Shown: positions 32,570-45,147 of the stretch, piece after piece
How positions within the stretch are numbered: position 1 is the stretch's first letter
Layout: each line of letters starts with the position of its first letter
DNA from: Epiperipatus broadwayi
Lineage: Eukaryota; Onychophora; Udeonychophora; Euonychophora; Peripatidae
Assembly: GCA_028023455.1 (NCBI GenBank)
Contig: JAQFVV010006246.1
Span: 2,405,501-2,469,500 of the forward strand
DNA length: 64,000 nt
Direction: 5' to 3'
Notes under the pieces: model-generated
The model's database searches: none
What the model was told of the DNA's origin: nothing
The model's input: only the letters and a program-made list of their open reading frames with translations
Program-made: the position numbers and the translations under genes

Positions 32570-35500
32570 ATCGTTTATATTTACGCCGCACTCACCCGTT
32601 TGCCTATGAAAGGAATTATAAGACGGAGAATGCAGCTCCTTTCTATGGAGTTTTTTTTTTATTGTTCTTCTTGTTAGATAGATATAATATTCCTATCTGA
32701 TGAGAGTCAATGTCTTCTCTTAATCTTTTTGGTGCTGCCGTATTCCATATTACATTGAATACATCGATATATCAGATGAATTGATGCCAGTTTGACTGCG
32801 AATTTTATCCTAAGGTTAAATAGGGATAGAATATTTTATTTTCAAATGCAAATCTATGTAGTCTATTCATACTCGACCCTAAATAAAAATGCATTAAATT
32901 TAAGTTGTTTATAGATGCTTGCATGGATTGGTTATCGGTTAAGTATGTTTTGGGTTTTCATATTTGATCAGAATTTGTAGACATTCGATAAATAATGATA
33001 CCTTATGGTGAGTATCTATAATATATTTATTCGGATGTCTTTTAAGTCATTGGTGACAATGCAAGTATCTTATGGTGAATACTATTGGGTTACTTATAAA
33101 TTTCCCTCTGCAATTGTCAGTATCAATGATTTTATATTTTGATCATTTATGTTTACTTTGAAATGTTTTTAACTGTGTAATCTATGTAACCGATCTATAT
33201 GCAACATCTTAAAACAAGCTTTTATAATCCCATCTGTGCGAACTTAATTAAAATGTAAACTTATAATATAATAGAAATTAAAATGTAAAGTAAAGTTAAA
33301 AATAATGTTAAATGTTAAAATGTAAACTGATACTAAAACAATTTTCAATCTTATATATACTGTACCGGTATAAATCCACCACGCTTACTCATACACAGTA
33401 CCCAAGTTCAAACCCAGTCCACGTTTAAGAATAAATTCCAAAACGCCAACTGAATTCAAACCCAAACCCCGGTATGACCAACCGATGATGACTTTATAAC
33501 AGCACGGGGTTATCCCTTTTCTAGCTCAGCTCAGAACATAGACTAAATTCTTACAGTTAATGATATATAGATTTATTAGACTCTAGATACTGGGACGGTC
33601 ATTCATGTAACGTATATATTTAAGTTGCCAATACAGACAGTAAGTGGCTAAATAGACTTAGAGAGTAATAAGGTGGAGGACACAAAAATTTAGATTAAAT
33701 AAAGTGTTTAATAAGCCAAATATAAAGCATATAAATATAGTGTTAAATAAGACCAATAGAAAGCACATAAATATAGTGTTATATAATAACAATAGACAGC
33801 ATATAATATAGTGTTATACAGTACGGTAAGACTTCATAAATCCTCTTGTATTTGGCTACTAGTCTTTAGTGAACGTTTTATTTAATAAACAAACTTATGC
33901 CAATAGCTGGGTAGTTAAATGATTGACGGGTGGTTAAGAGAATCAGAGTATTTGAGCACTGGAAAAATATTTATCTAAAGATTTTTATTAACTTATTTTA
34001 TTAGAATAGGCTCGAGCCGGAACGTAGACGAACAGTGGAGGTGGTTTTATATAAATACGACATAAGAGATAGATGTGCTGGTGGTTTTATATAAATACGA
34101 CATGGAAGATAGATGAACTGGTGGTTGCCTGGATTCAAGAGCCCTACAGTAATCAATTGCGGTGCATTAACGGAATACCGGGCGGCTTGTACTTTGACAA
34201 GGCTTAATGCCCCCAAGTAGCTCCGAGACACGACAACCAGCCGGGATCATTTCGAACCCCGGTGATCCAAGAGATTACCGGGAAAGAAAACTGCTTTCAT
34301 TCCCCAATGGTAGTATGGCGAGACGCTAACTTCAGCGAAGGAAAGGCATTGCCACAGACATCACGGACGAGAACTTGAAATGGATTTTTTTAAAGAAATT
34401 ATATAAAACCTGGAAACTATTTGTCTGTTTCTACGCCACAGGCTGAGATCCTTACCCCAATAAAACGTAGCGGACTTAAACTGACGGTGAAAAACAATAA
34501 TTAGTTAATTTTACTCTGGGACTCCTCACCCTTCAGGTTGACAGGCGGTAGCGACAGTATCAAATTATACAGGGAGTTATTTCTCAGATCAAACATGACA
34601 TTAAGATAACACTTTGAAACTATTATATATATATTTAATATTGAACCTTAGATTGTATTTTTATAACAACTTAACATAGAATAATAAAGTGATTTAACAT
34701 TTACTAACTTGGAATGTGAAAGAATATTTAATTCAGAACATGAAATTACTTTTAAATTAAATCGATCATTATTACACACTAGTTTACACCGGGTTGGAAA
34801 TATTACTATTGGCATTGTTTGTTCATGAAATAAGCAACATAAGAAAATATAAATGCATTCATTTAAATGATTATTACTATTAATTACAATTTTATAAATG
34901 ATTTCTAAAGACTAGAGCAGAGGATTAAAAAAAGAAAAGAAAATTTACTGACAGGTTAAATAATAGCATTATAAATGATATAAAAACTTACATATGATTC
35001 ACTTGATTGATAACATTAAGCACGGAAGAAAATTAAAGTTCGTGTAACCAAGTTCTCTTCTTTCTTCATCCAGCTTGGCTTGTGACGAACGTAGGCGCGC
35101 ATTTTTGAAAGTTATTTGTAAGGCATAGTAAATTTTGAGATTGGAAGTTGGAAATTCTGAAGTATATGAAACATGATCAAACAGCGGCACGAGGATCCAT
35201 ATTGGCGGGCAGAGACCAGCTCCTGGCACTTAGCCCATGAACATGGCGATTCACTGATAAACTTCTTAATAATAAGGTTTGAATTATACTCAACTGCTGT
35301 GTTGTCTCGAGACTACTTCTCTCACACACGACCAAAGTTAGAATGTAAGTTTTTTTCTAAAATAGCCACTGCTGACCTTTCCGACTTGTTTTTGTTTTAG
35401 GCTCCGCCTACTTTTTCTAGCCTCTAGCGATGCAGCTTGACCAAACATCAATTATCTGTTTTTAGCAATCTTTTAATTTAATACGCTATTTTTAAATTGA

Positions 35501-36909
35501 CATAATAATTACATATAAAAATTCCTTACTAATTTTGAATACAACTTAATTGCTCTGAACATTTGTGCAATTAGATTTTAATTAAAAACACTGATCAAAG
35601 GAATGTGATTTTTGATCAGTATTTTTAAACGACTTTATACAATTTTAAAACTAAAATTTAAAACAAATACGCCCGCACTGAAACTTTAAATTAAATGATA
35701 TAAATCCACAAACCACGCACACACGAATATTATTTCATGGTTTGTGACATTTATATACGGAAACTTTACATATTTATTTATAAACTATAGAATATATAAC
35801 TAATTTATATTATAACTTAAAATAGACAAAATCTCACTGCGGGCGAACAGTAGTTTGAATTACCGTACATAAAAACACCTGAAACGAAGATCGGTTCTCC
35901 GATCTGTCTGTTTCAATACGTGCATAAATAAATGTTTGTATGCTAATTACTGGCAGTGGCTTATTTTATTCCTTTTTTATATATACTCTTATATTATATT
36001 ATTAAATCTCTGCTATTCCACTGAGCTAGTGACATGGGCTAACGACCGGATGCAAAATATAAAAAAACAAAAAAAAAAAAATTTTTTTTGACTTACGTAT
36101 TTGCCTACTTTATAAATTTTTCTAGGTTCAAATGCCTAGATGGCGCCCTGTAGTGCAGATCACGTTAAGTTTACATTCTATGGATCATTACAATTGGCTT
36201 TCCCAACTTGGGCCGATGTTTAATAAACCACGTATACCCTGAGTAAATTTCTTTTTTCAAAATGAAATATTTTTATCTGTTACATAAAGTTGTACTTTGA
36301 ATCTTATAAAAGCACTGCCAGAAGAAATTGCAGATATATATTAAACATGAGAAAGTATAAATAATTTTAAAACTAATTTTTGTTAAAAATAAAACAAGTC
36401 AAAAGGTTGCAATAAATGTTTTCTTTTTGTTGATATATATTATGCTTTAATGTCTATAGGTGCGCACAGCCACGTAAGTTTATGATCGAAATGTGGTACC
36501 TTACGATGAGTACCATTGGGAATTTACTTCAGTGTAATCCTATTTAAGCATTTTAATCAGTCATAAATAAGTTGGTGGTATTTATAATTGTGCTGCAGAT
36601 ATACACGTATAAATCCATTATCTTTCAAAACATATTTAGTTCAATGCAACCTTCTTAAATAAATAATTTAAATAACTTGCTTGTCATGCCGTGTGGAAAA
36701 ATAAAATGTATAAGAAAAAAATAATAGAACTCTTGTGGGGAGGAGGTGAACGTAAATGGTCCTTGAGAAAGCGATAGTCAACTTTTTTTTTGTATATAGT
36801 CTTTATACTAACCAAATGTTTTGTAAATTTTGTTAATCGTGTACCATAATTACTAACCCTAAGTAAAATATTTTTTTTGATCATTTTTTTTAAAGCAACT
36901 TTACTGATA
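32570..36909. mobile_element. 4.3-kb non-coding interior between the two direct repeats
   Basis: No open frame above about 76 codons and no retroviral motif. GC content is locally higher than the surroundings (for example 34000-34400 and 35030-35430). It contains direct repeats: TGGTGGTTTTATATAAATAC twice near 34030-34100, and three degraded copies of an ATATAGTGTTA unit at 33720-33820. 33010-33240 resembles 36470-36660. With the flanking repeats it looks like a large non-autonomous LTR retrotransposon (LARD-like). There is, however, no clear primer-binding site, polypurine tract or target-site duplication, so a segmental duplication or Penelope pseudo-LTR arrangement is also possible. Confidence 0.5.
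34000..34420. other. GC-richer block with a tRNA-like B-box
   Basis: On the minus strand, GGTTCGAAATGATCC (34242-34260 region) resembles a Pol III B-box, with CCGGG and CCCGG around it. No A-box at suitable spacing and no cloverleaf was found, so it is not called a tRNA. The 76-codon minus frame 34001-34231 has no known similarity. Confidence 0.35.
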
Positions 36910-38039
36910 TGTAATGAGCACAGACATTTGTAACATTGTTTTTTTTTTTATTATTATTAAACATGAAAGTAAATTAAAAAGTTCGCATTTAAAAATTTTC
37001 TTTAAGAATTAAAAATTGAAATTAAATATCATTTTAAACTCGTATATATTAAATTGCACAGATAATGAAAAATTATTAAAGTAAAACTTTATTAAAGAAA
37101 AAGTATTTTAAAAAGATTTGGAGATAAAATTATATCTTTAAATTTATCTTTAAATATATCTTTGATTTGGAAAACAGGTTAATTAATCAGAAATGGAAAT
37201 GATAAATTTAATTAGTCAAATGTAAACCAGCCTTGGGCATTTAAATGTAAAAACATCGGTCAAATAGGAAAACAATAGAAACTTTTAGCAAATGAAATAA
37301 ATCCATTGGGAAATCGGACCTCAATGAAAAGGATCATCACATCGATGATGTAATGTTAAGTCAATCTTTCAAAGTAATATAAAAAGATAAGTTTGGAAAT
37401 TATTAGTTAGTGATTATGATTATTACGATGTGACAGATAGGTGTTAGTGCGGAGGTGCGGGAGAAGGGATTGAAGAGACGCACAATTCAATCCCTTCAGT
37501 TTTGCCAAAGAAAGAAAGAGAAATGAACTATTGTTTTCTACATTGAGGACCAACTAAACTAAAAAAACCCCGAATGAATAAATAAAACAACGGCTAAATG
37601 GATACCAATCTTTTTAGGATGGCGTGGGAATTCACGTTCATGGAAAACAACAGATAAAGATGAACTGTTTTAAACTGTAAGAACTTTATAAATAATGAAC
37701 ATTAAATTAAAATTTCCCATATTTAAATGATTGCAATATTATCCTATCTGACCAACTTAATTTATTAATAATGTTATTTGATGTATTTTTTATTTATTTA
37801 TTTAAAATCATTTCCATTTATTTAATTTTGTTCTTTAAGTTTTATTATGATTTCTGTTTTCCGTTAAGTTAAATTATATAAATGTTAAACTTAAGTCGGG
37901 CATGAATGGCTGTATAGAATTGTAAAGTTATATTAGGGGAGGGTAATCTTAGGTTATTTGTTTCGTTGTTAAATTGGGTCAATGGATTGGATATATTGAT
38001 GTAGTTAGTAGATGTAGTCGGAGATTCGCTACTGGCAGA
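36910..38039. repeat. 1.13-kb direct repeat, right copy (LTR-like)
   Basis: Matches 31427-32569 from TGTAATGAGCACAGAC to CTACTGGCAGA. TATA-like TATAAAAAGA lies near 37379. The paired GGAGAAGGGATTGAAGAGA and ATTCAATCCCTTCAG segments form a stem in both copies. Sequence before it (36684-36884, minus) is a 66-codon frame of unknown nature. Confidence 0.85.
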
Positions 38040-38987
38040 GAACAATAATGCCTAAAAGGCACCTGTAACCAAGCCAGCAAATATATATGGGAAATATATC
38101 TAACTGACAACATTTGAAGGAAACAGAGTTTCTCGGCTGCTGAATTTAAACACCTATCCTTCAAAGCACTTTTCTTTCAGAGTAAACCCTGGGCACCAGT
38201 TAATTACCAAGGCAATTAACATGCTTTGAACAATGGCCACTAATTTGGCACCTAAGATATCCCAATGTAACTCAATCTAAAAGTATTACAATAACAAAAT
38301 TATTTTTTAAATTAGTGGTAAAAGAATTGACCGACAGATATTAATTTTCGAAGACAATTTATTTTAATTAAACACTAATTATTAAGGTTTTAAACTACTT
38401 TTAGATATTTTTAATTTATATAAATATTTATGGTATTTATATATGATCATGCACACACATCTTAAATACACATGAAAATATAATCTAAGAACATTAAATG
38501 ACAAAAGTATTAAATAATATAATAAATATTAAATATATGGCATTCAAACCAACATGTACATCAATAGTTCTTTTATGCATGCTATCTATTATTGACTCTG
38601 GAGGTTTTATGGACCGCAATGACTATGTTGAATTTATAAATGGAAATAAGAAAGTTATTAAATACTTAGGTTTTTGGAGTGAGGATATTTTGGTCATTTG
38701 CTTCCTGTGTTTCCAGTGTGTTTCTGACTTGTTTTATTACCAGCCAACTGGATTTATGCTTCTGCAGAGGATTTCTGTTGATTGACAATCCTGGTTACTT
38801 TTTTTTATTAAAGTTGAGGATGGTTATTTATTTTGTGGCACTATTATTATGACAGTAGATAATCTGGCAGCTCTCACTTATTGGATTACTGTTACTTCAT
38901 CTCAGGCAGAGTACTGGTATTTGGACAAGGTTTGAAGTTCATTATATGTTCTGATGACTATTAATCTTTAGTATGTTTTTTATGAGT
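38040..38987. other. unassigned DNA with one unexplained open frame
   Basis: The plus frame at 38498-38785 (95 codons) contains GGFMDRNDYVEFINGNKKVI, which vaguely resembles the acidic loop of a CUB domain, but it lacks conserved cysteines in the right places, splice sites and a CUB end. It is treated as unassigned. The rest is non-coding. Confidence 0.35.
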
Positions 38988-39600
38988 TGACTCGTGTCCA
39001 CTTGAAGTCACTCAAATTCTGTCATTTTTAATGCTACGGTAAAGATTTTACCATCATTTGAAAGGTTTTAAAAAGTTCTGTAAGATGCTGCCCTCTCTTG
39101 AATTATTTTACAAGTAAAAAATTAGTAAAAATACCGGTAATGCTTTAACAAAGAAGAAAGCTTGATGTTCATTGGCTCTTAGCCATCAAGGACATTCTGA
39201 TTGGCTGACAAGGACAAAGAAACCGCCTAATCAAAGAAAAACGCTATGATTTTCATTTCGAAAATGATAAACAAATATTTTAGACCATTTTAAAAGTGTT
39301 TTTTGACAAATCAATTATTTTGATAAAATATGCTAAAAATAAAATTATTTTAGAAAAATATTTAAGATTTTAGTAAAAATATTTAAGATTTTAGCAAAAA
39401 AAATATTTACTTTTCCGTAACGTAAAACTGAAAAAAAAAAAATTTACATCAGCAACTCTTTTTAATTCATTACTAACTTTCACTTTTAAATTTGCTGCTA
39501 TCGAATATTTCTACAATAAATAAATAGAAATTTATTTTTGAAAAAACTTTCGTTCACTTTCATAACCTGACAAATTATTAATATACTTTTTACAAACGAA
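38988..39600 (-). repeat. 0.6-kb CCAAT/CRE repeat family, minus-oriented copy
   Basis: The reverse complement matches 45903-46512 over its whole length with moderate divergence. Shared landmarks are the GGTTATGAAAGTGAACGAAAG block, the paired CCAAT boxes of the AGCCAATCAGAATG type, CATCTTACAGAACTTTT, and a CRE-like TGACTTCA, which is TGACGTCA in the other copy. Probably a MITE or SINE; no clear terminal inverted repeats or tail. Confidence 0.8.
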
Positions 39601-40529
39601 TCTAAAGTGAGTATAATATTAAAAGATTAATATATTTTGACAGTTGAGTTTGTGTCTTGGCCAATTAAAAGTTTACACTTTTACCTCACTTGGCCAATAA
39701 AGTAACAGCCACTAGAAAGGTTAACAATGCATGACTGATTGATGAATTGAACTCATAAATTGAACTGACCAGATTAATTGACTGATCCCCAAAACTGCAA
39801 TCTGAACTGATTAATTGACTGAACTGAACTGACTTGCATGTGAAAATTTAAGCATATTTATGTAATGACCTGTTGTCATTTTTTGTAGTCTGTTTTTGTA
39901 GCCACCAGCAAAATCCATTATCCACTATTTTCGATTTCAATTGATAAGAGTTTAATTATATTGTTTATAGATTCTTTCTTAATTAAATAGCATTGCAAAT
40001 GTGTTGTTTTTAATCAATAGTTATTGCTGAATATATTTATTTTAATATTTATTTTCATGTGTTTTTCAATATTATTTTAACACACACATATTCACGCATT
40101 TATGCACATATATATTTATAAAATCAAGTTTTAGCTTTTAATATTTCTTTTTTCTTTAACTTAAATAAAAAAAGAGATATTTTTAATTATTTGAAAATCA
40201 CTACTTTTTTTCTTTAATGTTATAAACGAAAGAGAGAGATTTATTTCATGTAACAGATTCATGTAAACTGCTATAGTTTTAATCTTTTCTAAGCCAAATT
40301 CTCTCCCCTGAATTACTTTTAAATTAATTAATTGTAACTTTTATTTTAAACTACTAATAATAGAAAAACAACTCTTTAGACTTTTATTCTGACTATTATC
40401 TTTGAACAGAAGGTTTTTATTTCGATCATTTTCAGACAAAATTATTATACTGCAATGCTTTATTATTTATTTATTAACCCTTGCATTATTTCTGATAATT
40501 TTATTTTAATAATTCTGGACAAAATTATA
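39601..40529. other. non-coding AT-rich DNA
   Basis: No gene recognised. Two GGCCAAT boxes lie at about 39655-39705. Tandem variations on a GAACTGA motif occur at 39740-39835. Confidence 0.45.
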
Positions 40530-40925
40530 TATATATATATATTGTAATGGTAATTTACAATCCTATCAAAACCAGTCTTTATTTATCCACATCACCAAAC
40601 CAAACTCAATCAAAACATAAGCTTAACTAATAGGTGGTTGAATATGCACTACCCCTTCTTTTAAACATATATATACTATGCCGGTCAAATGATTTATATT
40701 AGTTTAACCCAGTTCGAATATTAGGCAAAAGTACCTTGAGGCCACTCATACATGAGATATAAAAATCAAGAATACTAAGGCCTCTGCCCTATTTGTCTAT
40801 TTTTGAGTCTAATCATGAACCAACAACATATCCAAGACACGCCTAAATTATTTTATAACCCTGGCCCACAACTTAGCATCAGGGAGAGACAATGGACTAG
40901 AATACTTAAGGAACTAACTAAGTTA
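40530..40925 (+). repeat. dispersed repeat, copy 2
   Basis: After (AT)n it starts ATTGTAATGGTAATTTACAAT, a small hairpin. It then matches 54795-54900 (CAAAACCAG, TTTATTTATCCACA, AACTAATAGGTG, ATATGCACTA), while 40725-40905 matches 870-1030. Together these imply one longer family of which each site holds a part. No coding capacity. It may be an LTR or leader of an unidentified retrotransposon. Confidence 0.55.
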
Positions 40926-42719
40926 AATGTGCACATAATATAACATGAGTTGAGTGTTGGTGCCTGCTTGAATCATTAGACAAGTAATATAAAAGGTTAA
41001 GCTAATAAAAGGTTGTAATAACATTAGAAGATTTAAGCTTTTTAGTTTAAATAATATTTTAATAAACGTAATTTTAAAATATTAGCAATGTTTTAACTAT
41101 CTCCACTATTCCCTGATTGATTAATGATAAATAATTTTATAATAAAGCAGATGGCAATTATGTAACATTTTGCAGTCTAAGTATTACTTTCCCAATTTAA
41201 ATAAAAGTACTAACTTGTGTCCCCTCAATAAAGCAAAATTAAAATAACTCTTCCACAAAGCATTCTCTAGTTGCTTTGTGCTTTATAAACTATTTAAAAA
41301 TATTTAAGGATTTCTATAATAACTATTATTTAAATGTAGAATAAATGCGGATAAAGTAAGTGTTATCGAGATCAAGTTGGCAAACATAAGAAAACTTAAC
41401 TAATATTTAAATGACAGATATTATTTCAAATTGGAAATATTTTTAAATGAAAAATAATTTAAACCATAATAAAACAAGAAACATTTATATAACACACTGA
41501 AATGAGGAGTAGCAAAGGGGAAAAATTTAAGTATAAAATAGATAATCAAATGAAAGATAAATAAAAATCTAATATTAATCTAATAAGTGAAAAACAGTTA
41601 CATTATGAATATAAATTAAAGACACAATTAATGAAAGGTATTTATAAAAAGGTAAAGTAATAGTTCGTGAGGAGATATATAAAGTTACCAGTCTTTGTTC
41701 CCTTGCTCCAGTTCCCTCGATGTCCATGGCTTGATTATGTACATAGAGCGATTTGTCTGGACAAAGGGATTTGAAATATGCATCATTTTTAATGAAGGGC
41801 ACAGACACGGCTCACAGTTTGGGTTTACTATTGGTTTGACACATTACAGCATTTTGATGGATTTAGGACCCCGATGGCAGGCAAAGCTGATTGTGCCTAG
41901 CCGCCGACCATGGTCACGTCCACCAAATTAATAGAACTTTTAGCATGTCGCATGTTGGAACTCTGAATAGGAATTTTCTGCAAAACTAGGACTTCGTTGT
42001 TTTCTGCATTTGTTTTCAGAGGAACCTAGGAGGATCACTTAAAGCACAAAATCAGAATAATTTAAAGGACAAAATCTGAATAATTTAATGAGCAAAATCT
42101 GAATACTCAAAACACAGGATCTGCATGAATAAGCATAAGAACCAAGTCTTTTGTGCTCCCCTCCTTTTTATACCTTTCTGGAGATACTTTTCTATTGTTT
42201 TGCATATGATTTTAGATCTTGATAAGCCCCCTATGCTTCTTTGTTTTGAAGTAACTTTTTACTAAAAATAAACTTTAATTTCTTATTGTTGATTTAAAAA
42301 GGTCATCTTTAATTTGCCCTGAATGGACTAACTAATTAAACAAATGCTATTACTTAAGAAATGCTAGCAGGCTTATCTTAAAATAAAATCATATGCCATA
42401 TTTTAACAAAAATTAAAAGAAAAATATTTCTTTTAATAAAATAACATTTTAGTTCAACAGAATTTTGCATTTAATCATGTATATACACTTCTGTATATAT
42501 ATGCTTGATTAATAAATTTTTAAAAAGAAATTTTACTAACAATTTAATCTTAAATGGAATTTACTTTAAAAAAAATATTTTCAAAGTAAATAGCTGATTT
42601 AATAAGCGTTAAATGTACAAAATGAAATGTGTTTAATTTTATATTTAATGCAAAATCCTGGTTGATACTGAGATATAAACTTAACCCAGATTTACAATAT
42701 TGGTAAGTTTATAGAAGGC
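40926..42719. other. unassigned DNA, with a GC-richer block at 41690-42020
   Basis: The two overlapping frames on opposite strands at 41575-41931 are mirror open frames without family resemblance. The GC-richer part could be the leader of the dispersed element starting at 40530 (inference). Tandem AAATCTGAATAATTTA-like units lie near 42045-42120. Confidence 0.35.
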
Positions 42720-42757
42720 TGTGAAGCATGGATCGGACTTCCAGATCCATTGCTTCA
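42720..42757. repeat. hairpin, 13-bp arms
   Basis: TGAAGCATGGATC and GATCCATTGCTTCA pair with one bulged base around a 9-base loop. It lies 15 bp before the 74-bp palindrome. Confidence 0.75.
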
Positions 42758-42771
42758 ATATATATATATAT

Positions 42772-42845
42772 AAATTATTAATCAATGTCTGTATTCCAAT
42801 TATAATAATTATTATAATTGGAATACAGACATTGATTAATAATTT
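42772..42845. repeat. perfect 74-bp palindrome without spacer
   Basis: Arms 42772-42808 and 42809-42845 are exact reverse complements, for example CAATGTCTGTATTCCAATTA on the left and its complement on the right. Because of this, opposite-strand frames here translate to the same peptide; neither is a gene. It could extrude as a cruciform or, if transcribed, fold as a 37-bp hairpin. Confidence 0.95.
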
Positions 42846-42849
42846 ACAT

Positions 42850-42935
42850 ATAATACAGTTATGTATTGAGTTACATTTACTTTGGAATATAATACGGTTA
42901 TTTATTGAGTTACGTTTACTTTGGAATTTTATATA
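42850..42935 (+). repeat. imperfect two-copy tandem repeat
   Basis: Two copies of a roughly 46-bp unit, AATAC(A/G)GTTAT(G/T)TATTGAG followed by TTACxTTTACTTTGGAAT, directly after the palindrome. Confidence 0.8.
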
Positions 42936-43094
42936 TATACACACAATGATTGTGTGCTTTGTACATATCAAGTTAAACAAATGTCACAATGAACTAAATT
43001 TTTCTTATTTAATAAAAAAATAAAAGCCCAGTTAAACAAATCATTTAAATATATATACCAACAATAAATTAATTATCAATGTGTTGTACATCAT

Positions 43095-43152
43095 GAATTG
43101 AGACATAGACTTAGTAAACATAGGAATTGAGACATAGACTTAGTAAACATAG
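43095..43152 (+). repeat. 29-bp tandem duplication
   Basis: GAATTGAGACATAGACTTAG plus AAACATAG occurs twice head to tail with period 29. Confidence 0.9.
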
Positions 43153-43660
43153 TGATGACCCAATGTCAAGCCAATAATCAGGTAACCAAGTGTGGAAAAT
43201 AAAATAAGAATTCTGTTACATAATTGTATTTTTTAACTACAACCAATACAATATGCATAACAATAGATAGCCAAGGCCATGCCAAAGGAAATGAAAAAGC
43301 TAAAGTACCAAATGCTGGTAACTAAGCATGGTATAAAAGCAAACCCAGTTCATTTCTATTATCTTTTATTATTTTTCAAACAATGCATTAACTGTATAAA
43401 GTCAACATTCTAAGATCTAATGTTCAAATGCAAAAGAAGTTGGATGACTTGTTCAAATATTCTGAATTATCCATATACTTTTCTTAGTGTAAAACTGTAA
43501 GAAATTACAACAAATTTAAATTGAGAAATGTTCAATAAGTTTATGAGATTTAATAAAATAACTCAAGTGATTTTAAATTGATAATCAAGAAACTACACTA
43601 TTATTCATACATGGAGAAAGAAGAAATCGAACATCACCAGTGTTTAAATAAAATGATGAC

Positions 43661-43794
43661 GTAAGTTATTTTATAAGCCATTAATTTCCAAATAGCAAAT
43701 AAAAAAAGTTAAATTTGTCATTAAACTGATGAAGTAAGTTATTTTATAAGCCAGTAATTTCCAAATAGCAAATAAAAAAAGTTAAATTTGTCAT
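43661..43794 (+). repeat. 72-bp tandem duplication
   Basis: The unit starting GTAAGTTATTTTATAAGCCA and ending AAATTTGTCAT occurs at 43661 and 43733 with only one or two differences. Confidence 0.92.
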
Positions 43795-43876
43795 AAACTG
43801 CTATGCAATGTATTTTGGCTGAATTAGCAGTGCCATAAAACTGAGTGCTACTGTTGTGACCCAAGGTCCTACTCTA

Positions 43877-43955
43877 GATATCTATATGGATTGAGGAGAG
43901 CAACTGCAGAAAATGATATATCTATATGGATTGAGGAGAGCAACTGCAGAAAATG
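43877..43955 (+). repeat. 40-bp tandem duplication
   Basis: TCTATATGGATTGAGGAGAG then CAACTGCAGAAAATGA starts at 43881 and again at 43921, identical apart from the joint. Confidence 0.92.
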
Positions 43956-44814
43956 AATATATTATTTCAAGCATGTTGCTCAAGAATTCCAGCAAGTGAT
44001 ACATAATTTACCAAAGTAGAGTAATTGATTGAGAGATACACTGTATCCATAAAAGGCATTATTATTAAACTCATGGACATAAACCAAGATGACCTAATGA
44101 AAGTTTTGATTTTATTATATATATTTTATATACATAGGTTTGTAAAATTCTTTTTTTAATTTATTTCCATACTTGAAAGGTTAAGTGCCTATAATTTGGA
44201 AGAGTTAATTATAAGTCAAAGCAGTAAAATGAGGGAGAGGATATTATTGTTAGATATAATTTTTTTTTTGTTAAATAAAGTTTAGATCAGTTTTCCCTCC
44301 ATAGTGATTTGACATTGGTCATCATGGTATGGAATGAAGTAAGATCTTTAAGATTATTCCGTATTAAGTACATTACTTATTACAAGCAGAGTTCATGTTA
44401 TTTGTTCACTATTAACTAATAAGCATTTATATTTATCTTTTCAATATGAATGATTAATCTTCTCATGTGGATGTTTTTTCTTGTCAACCTTAGGGAACTG
44501 TATATAGATAGGGAGCTCTCCAACAAAGATAAAACATTGCGAATTTGAATTGGACAATGAGGATACTGTGGATATACCTGTATAATATTGCAAATTAGTT
44601 CATTAGCTTCACAGTCAATTTAATAATATTTTTTTTATATTTATTTAATTTGTAAATATCTAGTGCCATGTTATGTATTTCTACCATGGGTAAGAGTTTG
44701 GAATATTCAACACATTTAATTGTTGATATGGTAGAAATGCATCTTTTACACAACAATTATATTGTTTTAATCATGTTAAAGCAATTTAACATTAGCTGAA
44801 AAAATGCATTATAT
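43956..44814. other. non-coding DNA upstream of PLE copy 2
   Basis: No gene recognised. It may include the 5' end of the Penelope-like element, whose first recognisable coding block begins at about 44820. Confidence 0.4.
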
Positions 44815-44875
44815 AATTTAGAAAAGAGAAGATATTGTTATTAAACAAGCTGATAAAGGTGGAACAATAGTAATT

Positions 44876-45118
44876 ATGAATAGGGATGATTACATGAATA
44901 AAGCCTTGCTTCGTTTAAATGATAGGAAATTTTATGAACCTATAACACAGGTTATTGTTAATAAATTATTTAAAGGTATGCTATCCAGCCTGAAGGATGT
45001 GAGAGTATGGCGTCTACTTGATAGGAATACATATAATTTTTTATTACCAAACTCAAACCCAGTAAGTTTTACATTCTATCCAAGATTCGTAAACCTGGTT
45101 GCCCTGATAGACCTTTAA
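44876..45118 (+). pseudogene. Penelope RT, N-terminal block
   Basis: An 80-codon frame, preceded on the same strand by IKQADKGGTIVI, which is the conserved ADKG box. It ends in a stop after LVALIDL, where intact relatives continue into the RPI/IASxxxPTE block; that block resumes in another frame just after. Confidence 0.8.
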
Positions 45119-45147
45119 TAGCAAGCATTGGATGTCCTACTGAGAAA

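Noticed and set aside
34240-34265. Possible tRNA gene or tRNA-derived SINE (B-box-like GGTTCGAAATGATCC on the minus strand)
   Set aside because: No cloverleaf, no A-box at the right distance and no acceptor stem could be found.
38498-38785. 95-codon open frame with RNDYVEFINGNKK resembling a CUB loop
   Set aside because: It lacks the paired cysteines, the SPNYP start or FxSDxxxxxxGF end and credible splice sites; the resemblance is limited to one short stretch.
42681-43023. Two overlapping opposite-strand open frames with an identical Ile-rich peptide
   Set aside because: Both arise from the perfect 74-bp palindrome, which reads the same on both strands; low complexity and no start context.
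43095-43955. CRISPR-like repeat-spacer array
   Set aside because: The repeats are two-copy tandem duplications of different lengths without regular spacers, in eukaryotic DNA.
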